From the NCBI GenBank assembly GCA_951230915.1, contig OX579633.1:54822029-54886028 (forward strand): 64,000 bases of DNA, written 5' to 3'. A model generated the notes under the pieces. The model was not told where the DNA came from and ran no database searches. It was given only the letters and a program-made list of their open reading frames with translations. The DNA is from Antitrichia curtipendula. Taxonomy: Eukaryota; Streptophyta; Bryopsida; Hypnales; Leucodontaceae. How positions within the stretch are numbered: position 1 is the first letter of the stretch; each line of letters starts with the position of its first letter. A program made the translations under genes and the position numbers. This document shows, piece after piece, positions 46,796-57,726 of this stretch.

Positions 46796-46918
46796 GAGTT
46801 GAATTGCAGTGGCGTGTACAACATTTTTTACTAAATGAGTTGAATTGCAGTGGCGTGTACAACTATTTTTACTAAATGAGTTGAATTGCAGTGGCGTGTG
46901 CAATTGTTTTTATTAAAT
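46796..46918. repeat. 41-bp tandem repeat, three copies
   Basis: Copies start GAGTTGAATTGCAGTGGCGT at 46796, 46837 and 46878, with a partial fourth at 46919. It lies in the right part of the CACTA element and contains the element's GCAGT/AGTTG-type motifs. Confidence 0.9.
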
Positions 46919-47529
46919 GAGTTGAATAGTAGTTGTTTAGTAGTTGTCACAGAATTAGTTGTACTTTCAGTTGTACCTCAGTGACCTTGGAGTTGTTCTT
47001 ACTCTATATTCAATTATACTCTACAAATGAAGATTGGTGGCAATCATCATATGAGAGTAAGCAGAAAGAAGCTCGCGCCAAGAGGGAAGTGGTGAATACA
47101 CCGGATGATTTCATCACCACCACTGCAGAGCCAAATGGGTTGGTCGCACCTCAGCAATTTCCAAGGCAACATAGAGTACCTTCATTAGTAGACACTGTGG
47201 AATTATCAGCAGAGGAGGATGAACTAGCACGGGCCAAGTATTAGTTTTATTTCTGAGCTTGAGAGTTTTTTTTAAACAATGTGTGACGATGTAATGAATT
47301 ACCATTTTGAAGAAAAGTGCTTGCATTGCAAATAATAATCCTAAATCATTCTCCAGTAATTGTAAAATATCCTACTAGATGTGTCTAAGGCATTGGACAC
47401 TAAAGTTGTTTTCTTGCCTTGATTCATAAACAAATGATATGTTGTAGCTAATTAGTCATTTATTCAACAGAAGTAACTAGCATGCGACTATTAAACAACC
47501 AAAATATTGAACCCACTAACAACTCAAGG

Positions 47530-47655
47530 CTAACTATGGTCAACTACTAATCAACTACTAATCAACTACCAATCAACTAATATCAGCCACTAATCAACCA
47601 CTAATCAACTACTAATCAACTACTAATCAACTACTAATCAACTACTAACCAACTA
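47530..47655. repeat. CAACTACTAAT tandem array
   Basis: An 11-bp unit CAACTACTAAT is repeated about ten times with small changes, in the right subterminal region of the CACTA element. It is probably part of its protein-binding array. Confidence 0.85.
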
Positions 47656-50081
47656 GAGCACAACTGCAATAGCTGAATGAATTGATAGCAAGACTATGTG
47701 GAGGAGTAGCAACAAATCAAGTGAAATGGGAGAGTAAAAGAAGAGAGCCTATATTAGGTCATAAAGAAACAAATCGTGAGGAAAGAAAAGGAGTGAGTTG
47801 TTTTTTAGTCAATATGTAGTTGTACAACAGTCGTTCCCAACCAAGAAACAACTAGAATACAACTACTTTTCAACTGTAAAAAAGTAACCCTATTCACACA
47901 AGGAACTGTGGAAATAATTTTTAAACTTGGCAGACTCCAAGGCATGACAAGGGATCTCAAGGAATGTGTGTAATGATGGAAATTCAAGAAGAAATTAAAA
48001 ATAAATATGTAACAAGTACAGTTGTTTATCTGTTGATTTATAGTAACACCTAATTCTAGAAACAACTACATTGTAACTGCCATACAATAGCAACTACAAT
48101 ATGCATTCACACTCAAACCCAACTAGAAGTATTTGAACAAAATTAGCTGCCCAAAGGAAAAGAAGGGCAGCCTCAAATGTTAATGGAGCAGATAAAAAAA
48201 CGCAGTTGTAAGAACAACTGCAGTAGTTGCACTGCAGTTGTTTTGTAGTAGTAAAGCAGTCGCCTAAACCACTGAAAAACAACTGCGGTGGTACTTAAAT
48301 GGTTACTGGAGTCCATATGAACAAGAAGCATCCATCAATAAACTGCAAATTGATGATGATAGAATTTTCTGTCCTTAGCAGTCGTATAGATGTTTTTTGT
48401 AGTCGTTTGTACAACTATGTTACAATTGGATTTTTTTTAGGGTTCCCCCTTTGTTGCTCAACTGCTTTAGTGAGTTGCCATGTGATTTTGCAGTTGTTTT
48501 GTAGTGGTTTCACGGCTTAGTTGTATTGTAGTTGGCAAAATGCAGTTGAAAATTACCATTTTTCTTCTAGTGAAAGCTTGCATGCGGCAGTGAACAGAAA
48601 AACTTACAAAGTATTTTTCTGATATCATGTTCATATTCTAGGTAGGTATGCAAGTAAAACAAAGATAATCAAAATGACAGGTGTAACATCCATCTTACAT
48701 TCCATTTTGCAACTTTTGGATCGGTAACGAGATTCTTCTTGCACACTCGTTGAGCATCGGGGCAGCCCATGCTCTCCCATATCTCTCTTGCATGACAAAG
48801 ATATAATGTAGGATCAAGATCTGCTGGCATAAGGAAGTTTGTTGCATTTAATTGCCTAGAGTGCTCCACAAGACAAGTATTATCCTCCGAATAAATGATA
48901 TGACATTGAAACTTCTTATATCTAGCCTTTACCGATTGAGATACGCCTTCATCAGCTAGGATCTCAGACGCAGCTTGGAAAGTGTGTTGCCCATCAATAA
49001 TCATGTAATTGTCTGCAAAATAAGTTGTCTCTTCGTTGAATAAGTGTTGTTCTTCAATGGCCATCACTGTGAACATAGGTTTCTTAATGCTGAAATCCAT
49101 TTGTAACATCTCCCTCATGGAGTTAACCTATCCTCAATGCAAAGGACGACATTTCTTCCAGGCCGGCGCTAATCTTAATTGTCTCAACGACAACTCAAAA
49201 GTTTTATCGAAACCATACACATACAGGTCTTCAAAGGCTTCCCTTGCAGCATCCCTTTGCTCTAACATTGCAACATTATCTACTTTCAAGTCAAAATGCG
49301 CTCTCGACATAGGGTGTTGCAATAACTTCTTCTTTTGGCGCAGGAGTTCTGCGTGAGCCGCACTTGTACTCTCTTCTTGAGCTAGGTCGTCAGAAGTTCC
49401 ATCCTCTTCACCCTCTTTGTCATCTTCCTCATCGTCTTCATCATTGATGGTGTCCTCTTCTTCGTCATCCTCTTTGTTTTTGTCATCCTCATTCTCTTCG
49501 TCTCTGTCTCTATTGTCATCCTCTTCCTCATTGTCTTCCTCGTTGTTGTTATTGTCCATAGGACCATATCCTCTCTGTCCCCTTCTTCCTCATGGCCGTC
49601 AATTTCTTCTTCCTCGTTTCCTTGAACCTCCATTATGCTATTGCTCTCCTCAACATCTTCTGTAAGGGTCCTACAATTGGGAGATTGTGCACCCTAGGAA
49701 TCCCGGACTATACTAATAGTGTCATGTGAACTTTTGCCAGTGTGTCCGTCCACCACCACAGTGTCCTCGTCATTACCGGCCTCTTCATCCACCACATCTT
49801 CACATTGGGATTGGTTTTCCTTATCAACACTAGTGCTAGTCGGATGTGTGACTTGCAAGCGGTTTGGGATGGTTACGGGAATAGAAGAAAATCTCAGTTT
49901 TCTTGGTTGGTAGTTTTTTTTCCTTTGGGCAGAGCTACCATGCTATTACTTGCACCATCCTCTCTTGGCGGGGTTTCCATGATAGACACACTTCCGACAC
50001 AAGCAACATCTCCAACCGCTGCTGCGGCACTACTTTCAATAGGGTTGATAGCCTCAGCAATACATGAACTCGGCATTGCTA

Positions 50082-50234
50082 CACTAGAAGAAATCTTGTC
50101 CTAATTGACTCATCCACAATGATTGCAAACGTCCTAAACAACTATACAATGACTCTATTGAGTCATTGTATAGTTGATTAGGACATTTGCAGTCGTTGTG
50201 GACCAGTCGTTTAGGACAGTTTTTTTTTCTAGTG
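50082..50234. mobile_element. 153-bp CACTA-like MITE inserted in an exon
   Basis: Left end CACTAGAAGAAATCTTGTCC, right end GGACAGTTTTTTTTTCTAGTG. The whole element folds back about a short centre near 50155-50160 (ACAATGACTCTATTGAGTCA). CTA is duplicated on both sides (50079-50081, 50235-50237). Reading through the deleted element restores an open frame in the broken IDGQH gene on the minus strand, which confirms the boundaries. Confidence 0.85.
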
Positions 50235-50824
50235 CTAACAGAGGAGTTACGTTATTAGGCCACCCTTTAAAAAAGGAGCTCTTAGCTCTAGAGGAGCCGC
50301 CGTGCTTCTCGCCTTTTGTAAAAGCTTTTTGTTTAGTGCCACGGGGTAGGGCCGGCTGAATAAGTCGTTTGCTGATAGGGACCGACGCTTTAATTGCATT
50401 TTGAGGTCATGTAGTGGAAGGGTCTCTTGTCGAAATGGCTAATGCCAAGGCATTACTGTATTCTTCGAGCGGCCGTGACAACGGATGTCTAGATGAGACA
50501 ATCTCTAACTCTGCGGTCGAAGCCACATTTGCCAATGGAGAGCCCTTTGTGGGTGTTGACCTTTTTGAGGATAAAAGACCTCAACCCCGTCATGGTTGTC
50601 ACATTGGACCAAACCTAACCCGCCCGTCCATCCGATGCAAATATAAATGGCTAAGGCACGGACGCATGTAATTCTTTTTGTGTATTTTTTTATTACATGA
50701 GCACGGATATAACCTTGCAAATTATTGCGTCTCCTAGGAGATTATTATTATTATATTCACTTAGTTTAAGTGATCATTTACTACTTACTAATCTTGTGAT
50801 AAGTGTTGAGTTGTGTAATTGCTA

Positions 50825-50900
50825 TCTATATTGTATTGTGTGGGTAAAAAATCAACTCTCTACGAAGAGGGTTGATTTTTTATCTCACAATACAATAAGT
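50825..50900. other. Strong hairpin at the left edge of the palindrome
   Basis: A stem of roughly 28 bp (TTGTATTGTG and GGTAAAAAATCAACTCTCT paired with GAGGGTTGATTTTTTATC and CACAATACAA) with a loop around ACGAA. It adjoins the point where similarity between the palindrome arms ends. It could be an element terminus or a small-RNA precursor; neither is established. Confidence 0.5.
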
Positions 50901-53435
50901 TGTATTTTTAAAAAAGAAACTTGTTGGCAGAAACAATGAACTGGAACCTACCGCAAGTAGCAATGCCAATATCAACAATGTTAATGTTGGCAATGCCGAG
51001 TAATGATCTATTCTCATAAAAACCAATTGCAAAAATATATGTTTTCAATTAACTTTGTTATAGTAGTTGAATAGAGTACAGTTACCGCAATTGATTGAAA
51101 AGGCAACAGGGCATATTGGCCGTTATGTTTCTTTTCAATCATTTGTGTTATCTATAAGTAGCATCGAATCAACTCAAAATTAGGGTTAAGTATTCAAATC
51201 TAATTATTAAATAAAAATGTCTAGTAAAAATTAAGGTTAGGTTATCACGTTTGATTGAAAGGACAATAGGGCAATACTGACTCTTAAGTTTTTTTTAAAT
51301 CACTTGTGTAGTCTAGTAGTAGCAAATGAAAACGTCTAGTAAATATTAAGTTTAGATTATCATGTTTGATTGAAAAGACAATTGGGCAATATTGGCTCTT
51401 AAGTTTTTTTTAATCATTTGTGTAATGTATTTGCAGCATTAGATCAACTCAAAATTAGGGTCAAGTTTTTAAAATGGTTTATGTAAGCAGTAAAACAGTG
51501 TTGACCTTTATGCATTTTTTAAGTCAATTTCAAAATCTAGATGTAACTAATCATCAAGTACATATTATGGTTGAGTATTATTTTTGATTTGAGTAGAATT
51601 AGGAAAATGTTGGCATATATGATATTTGAAATCATTATTAGAATTCATAAGCAACAAACTATAAATTAATCATTTGCTAGTAAAAAATTTCTGATAAGTA
51701 CGAAAAATTGTAGATTTCAATAATCGGTATCTTATTGATTTGTTGTAAAATAACTAAATATGTTGCCGTTGCAGAAAGTTACAGAGAAGGGAAAAAAAAA
51801 TTTGAGCCAAAAGGCATACGTAAAAGCTTCAAAAAAGAAGAAGTTTTTTCAAGAATGTCAAGATTTTCGATCAAAAGTTACAGGTAAAGTCCAGTTTTTT
51901 TTCATTTTAACTATGCAATTATACCGTTTCATTTTTTATTTTTTGTAATAGATGTAAATTTTTATTTATAATTTTCCGGATTGATAGCTTAAAAGGACTA
52001 TGGTTTTTAATTCATAGTTTAAATTTTAATGTCTTTTAAAATTTATTTTATGAAGTTTTTGCCAAAATATCATGTATATGACTTGTTATATAAAATAAAA
52101 TTTATGTATTATAGGAGCATTTAATATTCAACGGCAAAGAGTTGAAGAAATCTTCGCGGTATTTATCTACCCAAAGTTCCAATAGATTATCATCGGATTT
52201 ATAGCGGCATAACGGTGATTCAAGATCAATCCTCCAAGGAAATTGTCTTGGTTGTAAAATTTCATCCTTTTGGTAAAATGAATAATACTAAAATTGAGGA
52301 GTTACGAGAATTTAACAAAAACTCTTATGGGCGTATCGAGAGGAAATCGTTTAAATCAACACCAACTACGCACAATTAAACGGAGACATGCGCGCTTGGT
52401 TGGGAGAGCATGTATATATATATATTATATATATATATATAATTTCTCTATTATTTTTTATTTAAGAATGTGTTTATTATTGATATTTTATTTTATTTAA
52501 TTGATATTTTAAAAACTTTGTTTTTATATTGAATCATGTTGTTATATGAAATACAGGAACAGACAAAGGTATGTCATTAGGACAATATCGTCCAAGCGAG
52601 GATGGACAGCGCAATAGTCCAAGTATTACAAATTGGGCGCATGAACAGACCTTAATATCAGGAGGTTTCTTCCGTGTATGGTAACAATTTTTTTGCCTTA
52701 TTGCCACATCTTTACAATCATACAAAGAACAAGAATGCTGAAGGCAAGAGTTCCTGCATTGGAGGAACTCAAGTTCAATGATCTTTGTAAAGCGGAAGGT
52801 ACATTTTAGTAGTTCTTTAACCTATACAACATGCAATTTTCTACAATTTGCTTCCATACTGATAAAGATAATAAATTTTATGCTTATGAAATTTGATTTT
52901 CCATTTCTTTTGGAAATGAAGATTTGAGAAAATTAGCAAGAAAAAAGGACGGGTTTGAAAGCAACGGAGGAGAGTTTGTGCTAGGTAGTTATAAAGTGTT
53001 TGTCGACTTTAACACTTGCGACGGTATCGTAGAAAATATATATGGAGGGGTAGGTCTGATTTTTATTGTACTATTCCTTCCTTAACCAAAAGCGGATTTA
53101 CGAGGTTAGGAACTTCAATGCAAGTTAGTGATAGGTTAGTGTGCAAAATGAAAAAATCTGCAAAATTAAGCAGAACAAAGGTTTAAGTATTAATAGAAGA
53201 GTCCGTGGAGTTAGTGGCATTATAAACACAAAGTTACGGAAGTTGAAATAAAATATTTATCATTACAAAGAATTTTTCTGAAGTGATTAAAATCAATATT
53301 TTTCTCCTTGTAAAGTAATGTCAATGATCTTGCACAACCAACAATTCACGGGTTTTGTTATCTCAACTATGCAGTAGAATACTTGGAGTAGGTTCATTAA
53401 TCTTTAATCTCGATTTATTTAACATATTTTCATAC
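50888..53435 (+). repeat. Left arm of 5.3-kb palindrome
   Basis: It is near-identical to the reverse complement of 53636-56180 along its length. The similarity stops near 50888/56180, and the arms meet flush at the N gap (TTTTCATAC on one side, GTATGAAAA on the other). The left arm has many single-base insertions relative to the right, such as GAGGAGTTACGAG at 52296 against GAGGAGTACGAG, and lacks an 18-bp segment next to the gap. Confidence 0.9.
51770..53251 (+). pseudogene. TET/JBP-like 2OG-Fe(II) oxygenase, left-arm copy
   Basis: Plus-strand mirror of the gene at 53836-55310. Recognisable pieces are the Lys-rich start (51774-51882), PKVPIDYHRIYSGITVIQ near 52165-52225, VVKFHPFGKMNN near 52250, GMSLGQYRPSEDGQRN near 52570, and the C-terminal part ending TAA at 53249-53251. 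Compared with the other arm it has extra single bases that break frames, many in short base runs, which look like uncorrected read errors. See the right-arm entry for the family argument. Confidence 0.55.
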
Positions 53436-53635
53436 NNNNNNNNNNNNNNNNNNNNNNNNNNNNNNNNNNNNNNNNNNNNNNNNNNNNNNNNNNNNNNNNN
53501 NNNNNNNNNNNNNNNNNNNNNNNNNNNNNNNNNNNNNNNNNNNNNNNNNNNNNNNNNNNNNNNNNNNNNNNNNNNNNNNNNNNNNNNNNNNNNNNNNNNN
53601 NNNNNNNNNNNNNNNNNNNNNNNNNNNNNNNNNNN
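53436..53635. other. Assembly gap of exactly 200 N
   Basis: Two hundred consecutive N at the exact centre of the palindrome. The round length suggests a placeholder, not a measured gap. Confidence 1.
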
Positions 53636-54629
53636 GTATGAAAATATGTTAAATAAATCGAGATTAAAGATTAATGAACCTACTCCAAGTATTCTACTTA
53701 TATTTTTACAACTTGGCATAGTTGAGATAACAAACCCGTGAATTGTTGGTTGTGCAAGATCATTGACATTACTTTACAAGGAGAAAAATATTGATTTTAA
53801 TCACTTCAGAAAAATTCTTTGTAATGATAAATATTTTATTTCAACTTCCGTAACTTTGTGTTTATAATGCCACTAACTCCACGGACTCTTCTATTAATAC
53901 TTAAACCTTTGTTCTGCTTAATTTGCAGATTTTTCATTTTGCACACTAACCTATCACTAACTTGCATTGAAGTTCCTAACCTCGTAAATCCGCTTTTGGT
54001 TAAGGAAGGAATAGTACAATAAAAATCAGACCTACCCCTCCATATAATTTCTACGATACCGTCGCAAGTGTTAAAGTCGACAAACACTTTATAACTACCT
54101 AGCACAAACTCTCCTCCGTTGCTTTCAAACCCGTCCTTTTTTCTTGCTAATTTTCCAAATCTTCATTTCCAAAAGAAATGGAAAATCAAATTTCATAAGC
54201 ATAAAATTTATTATCTTTATCAGTATGGAAGCAAATTGTAGAAATTGCATGTTGTATAGGTTAAAGAACTACTAAATGTACCTTCCGCTTTACAAAGATC
54301 ATTGAACTTGAGTTCCTCCAATGCAGGAACTCTTGCCTTCAGCATTTTGTTCTTTGTATGATTGTAAAGATGTGGCAATAAGGCAAAAAAATTGTTACCA
54401 TACACGGAAGAAACCTCTGATATTAAGGTCTGTTCATGCGCCCAATTTGTAATACTTGGACTATTGCGCTGTCCATCCTCGCTTGGACGATATTGTCCTA
54501 ATGACATACCTTTGTCTGTTCCTGTATTTCATATAACAACATGATTCAAATAAAAACAAAGTTTTTAAAATATCAATTAAATAAAATAAAATATCAATAA
54601 TAAACACATTCTTAAATAAAAATAATGAG

Positions 54630-54663
<34 letters not shown>

Positions 54664-56180
54664 GCTCTCCAACCAAGCGCGCATGTCTCCGTTTAATTGT
54701 GCGTAGTTGGTGTTGATTAAACGATTTCCTCTCGATACGCCCATAAGAGTTTTTGTTAAATTCTCGTACTCCTCAATTTTAGTATTATTCATTTTACCAA
54801 AAGGATGAAATTTTACAACCAAGACAATTTCCTTGGAGGATTGATCTTGAATCACCGTTATGCCGCTATAAATCCGATGATAATCTATTGGAACTTTGGG
54901 TAGATAAATACCGCGAAGATTTCTTCAACTCTTTGCCGTTGAATATTAAATGCTCCTATAATACATAAATTTTATTTTATATAACAAGTCATATACATGA
55001 TATTTTGGCAAAAACTTCATAAAATAAATTTTAAAAGACATTAAAATTTAAACTATGAATTAAAAACCATAGTCCTTTTAAGCTATCAATCCGGAAAATT
55101 ATAAATAAAAATTTACATCTATTACAAAAAATAAAAAATGAAACGGTATAATTGCATAGTTAAAATGAAAAAAAACTGGACTTTACCTGTAACTTTTGAT
55201 CGAAAATCTTGACATTCTTGAAAAAACTTCTTCTTTTTTGAAGCTTTTACGTATGCCTTTTGGCTCAAATTTTTTTTTCCCTTCTCTGTAACTTTCTGCA
55301 ACGGCAACATATTTAGTTATTTTACAACAAATCAATAAGATACCGATTATTGAAATCTACAATTTTTCGTACTTATCAGAAATTTTTTACTAGCAAATGA
55401 TTAATTTATAGTTTGTTGCTTATGAATTCTAATAATGATTTCAAATATCATATATGCCAACATTTTCCTAATTCTACTCAAATCAAAAATAATACTCAAC
55501 CATAATATGTACTTGATGATTAGTTACATCTAGATTTTGAAATTGACTTAAAAAATGCATAAAGGTCAACACTGTTTTACTGCTTACATAAACCATTTTA
55601 AAAACTTGACCCTAATTTTGAGTTGATCTAATGCTGCAAATACATTACACAAATGATTAAAAAAAACTTAAGAGCCAATATTGCCCAATTGTCTTTTCAA
55701 TCAAACATGATAATCTAAACTTAATATTTACTAGACGTTTTCATTTGCTACTACTAGACTACACAAGTGACTTAAAAAAAACTTAAGAGTCAGTATTGCC
55801 CTATTGTCCTTTCAATCAAACGTGATAACCTAACCTTAATTTTTACTAGACATTTTTATTTAATAATTAGATTTGAATACTTAACCCTAATTTTGAGTTG
55901 ATTCGATGCTACTTATAGATAACACAAATGATTGAAAAGAAACATAACAGCCAATATGCCCTGTTGCCTTTTCAATCAATTGCGGTAACTGTACTCTATT
56001 CAACTACTATAACAAAGTTAACTGAAAACATATATTTTTGCAATTGGTTTTTATGAGAATAGATCATTACCCGGCATTGCCAATAACATTGCTGATACTG
56101 GCATTGCTACTTGCGGTAGGTTCCAGTTCATTGTTCCTGCCAACAAGTTTTTTTATTTATAAATAGAACTTATTGTATGT
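53636..56180 (-). repeat. Right arm of 5.3-kb palindrome
   Basis: Inverted counterpart of 50888-53435. It retains longer open segments than the left arm and so probably represents the truer sequence. It includes a (TA)n tract at 54634-54660, which is interrupted in the left arm near 52411-52441. Confidence 0.9.
53836..55310 (-). pseudogene. TET/JBP-like 2OG-Fe(II) oxygenase, right-arm copy
   Basis: Minus strand. Exon-like pieces: a Lys-rich N-terminus (55295-55187), 54955-54662 with PKVPIDYHRIYSGITVIQ and VVKFHPFGKMNN, 54525-54220 with GQYRPSEDGQRN and VPALEELKFNDL leading to TTCNFYN, and 54160-53836 with DGFESNGGEFVL, FVDFNTCDGIVEIIWR and FTRLGTSMQVSDRLV. Order and motifs resemble the transposon-associated 'Tet-like 2OG-Fe(II) oxygenase' proteins of rust and other fungi as I remember them. 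After NFYN, a one-base shift reveals His-Thr-Asp, fitting the iron-binding HxD. The distal His expected before a Thr reads Tyr (FYCT), one C-to-T change away. Frameshifts and a TGA after the HxD region show that it is dead. Active relatives oxidise methylated cytosine or thymine bases in DNA. The family call comes from memory of motif order, not from alignment. Confidence 0.6.
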
Positions 56181-57726
56181 AGAAATCACAATCATTATTT
56201 ATACTGAAAGAATTGCTAAAATTCTAGCCTTTAGTAGTTAGATCCAATGCAATCTTAGAATTAAATAAATTATTGCAAATTCATGCAAATTTTAATTAAA
56301 CTTGCATAAAAATTAAACTTTTTTTTTTTATTGTATGTGTTTAAATAGAATTACTCTGAAGCTTGCGCAGTAGAACAAGTACTTGCAAGATCAGAATAAG
56401 ACTTATTTGCAACTTTCTAATATAGCATATGAGCACAAATTTGATTTTTCTAAAACAACAAAATAAGCTTCAGTTTTATGTAGGTAGTATGAAGCAAAAT
56501 AGTTTAAGTGTGAAAAAAATGAAATAATAATTTGCATAGTCTAAGTTGAACAAACAATCATATAGTAGCTAAATTGTCAATTAAAGCAAAAAGTAATATT
56601 AGTTTTTAGAAACCTACAATAAATAGACTATGCATGCAAATCTACATAAAGTATTCTATAGAAGTAAAGGATTTGGTTATTGAATAGAAGGACCACCAAT
56701 CGTAAAAAAACGCATCTGACAAAGCTTTGGACAAATATGTCTTGTTTCTTACTAAACTCAAGCAATTTCAAATCACAAATAGGGGATTTTGGGATAGAGT
56801 GTTCAAAACTAATGCAAATATGAAGCTTGTGTTTTTCAAGCTTCATATTGAGAAGATAAGGGCCTCACCTGCATTCATCCTAAGAACAAAACAAACCAAT
56901 TTTATAGTTAGCAAAGATGCACAAGGTGTTTTCAACCCTAAATTGCTTGCTATTTATTTTAGAAGGTCTAAAAGAGGCAATAAAGCATAAAAACTTATAA
57001 ACAAAAAATTAAAATTGTAAAGTAAGTTAACCTGGATAGCATTTGCAGTAGTGGTCATGATTATTGAATACTGGAATGCTCTATAGGACTAGTTGTTGAG
57101 AATAGAAAATACAACAAGGGCACAAAAGATATATATCAAGGTATGCAAGGAGAAGAAGTAACAAATGCGTTATTCTAAGTAGGGTTTCTCTATTATATAC
57201 AAGGGAGGGCCAAAGATAGAAAGTAAAAGGAAGTAAAAGTCCTTCTCTACTATTGGTCCATTGGATCATTTTAGTTAAGTAAACTCTAGTGAACTCTATT
57301 TGACTATTGAAGAAAGTACTCTATGAAGTTCCATGAATAAAAATAAAATCTAAAAAACTCCATCTTTAGTACAAGCTCCTAGCGCCAACACGGGGTGGCC
57401 CAATTAATCACATGGAACCTCACATGTAGTGTTTTATTTTTGGGGAATTTAGGACCCAATTGCCCTAAAAATAGTGAGCTTTGAGCCTATAGGAAAAAAA
57501 TGTTTCTTTTTTGAAAATGCCAGTTTGCAATAATAAAAATTGCATTGCACTCTAGGCTTCCACGGAATTCTTGTGAAATTGAAAACTGATGCCACCACTT
57601 TAAAATTATTTGAGGTATTGTCTAATCCAGTTCCATGCAATAATTAAGTTATGCCAATGGTTATTAGCGTGACATATAAACACAAAAATAAGACATAATA
57701 TATGGGATATGACAAATAGGTATATG
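56181..57726. other. Unassigned AT-rich DNA
   Basis: No gene was supported. The frame at 56727-56990 has no recognised domain. Confidence 0.4.

Larger units (their letters stand above)
40293..48572 (-). mobile_element. 8.28-kb non-autonomous CACTA element inserted in an intron
   Basis: Termini CACTAGTAAAAAACAGGG and its partner ending TTTTTCTTCTAGTG are flanked by AAA on both sides (40290-40292, 48573-48575). That is a 3-bp duplication as expected for CACTA elements. Subterminal regions are packed with short repeated motifs (TTGCA/AGTTGTA at 40700-41300, CAACTAC at 47460-48300), the usual arrangement of transposase-binding sites. It lies between two phase-compatible exons of the surrounding broken gene; removing it leaves an ordinary 268-bp intron. 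No transposase (TnpD-like) frame is visible. It contains captured gene pieces, a short terminal-domain gene and tandem repeats. Confidence 0.8.
36375..50580 (-). pseudogene. Broken multi-exon gene with IDGQH (ParB-like) motif, function unknown
   Basis: Minus strand. Readable pieces run from about 50580 downward. An N-terminal Ser/Pro/Lys-rich region (to about 49700) leads into a Glu/Asp-rich tract at 49380-49640. Then come a block with YMIIDGQHTFQAASEIL near 48980 and exons 40150-38764, 38550-36575 and 36467-36375 (stop TAG). Junctions 48699/40150, 38764/38550 and 36575/36467 are GT-AG and phase-compatible. The IDGQH motif resembles that of ParB/DGQHR-type proteins, but I cannot name the family. 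The tail has a long acidic Ser/Thr-rich region and a charged coiled coil around 36850-36980. Damage includes frameshifts near 49560, 49120-49135, 39785, 37440, 37330 and 36910, and in-frame stops near 49692, 50415 and 39286. A MITE interrupts the frame at 50082-50234, and an 8.3-kb CACTA element fills one intron. It may be an old host gene or the coding region of an unrecognised transposon. Confidence 0.6.

Noticed and set aside
49417..49665. Ser-rich plus-strand frame
   Set aside because: It is the antisense shadow of the Glu/Asp-rich tract of the minus-strand broken gene.
35218..50234. A giant CACTA element from CACTAGAAGG at 35218 to CTAGTG at 50234
   Set aside because: Flanking triplets do not match (TTT against CTA), and the right end pairs perfectly with 50082 to form a short MITE with CTA duplications.
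53355..53741. Frames running through the N gap on both strands
   Set aside because: They translate unknown bases and exist only because N cannot create a stop; the flanks are mirror images.
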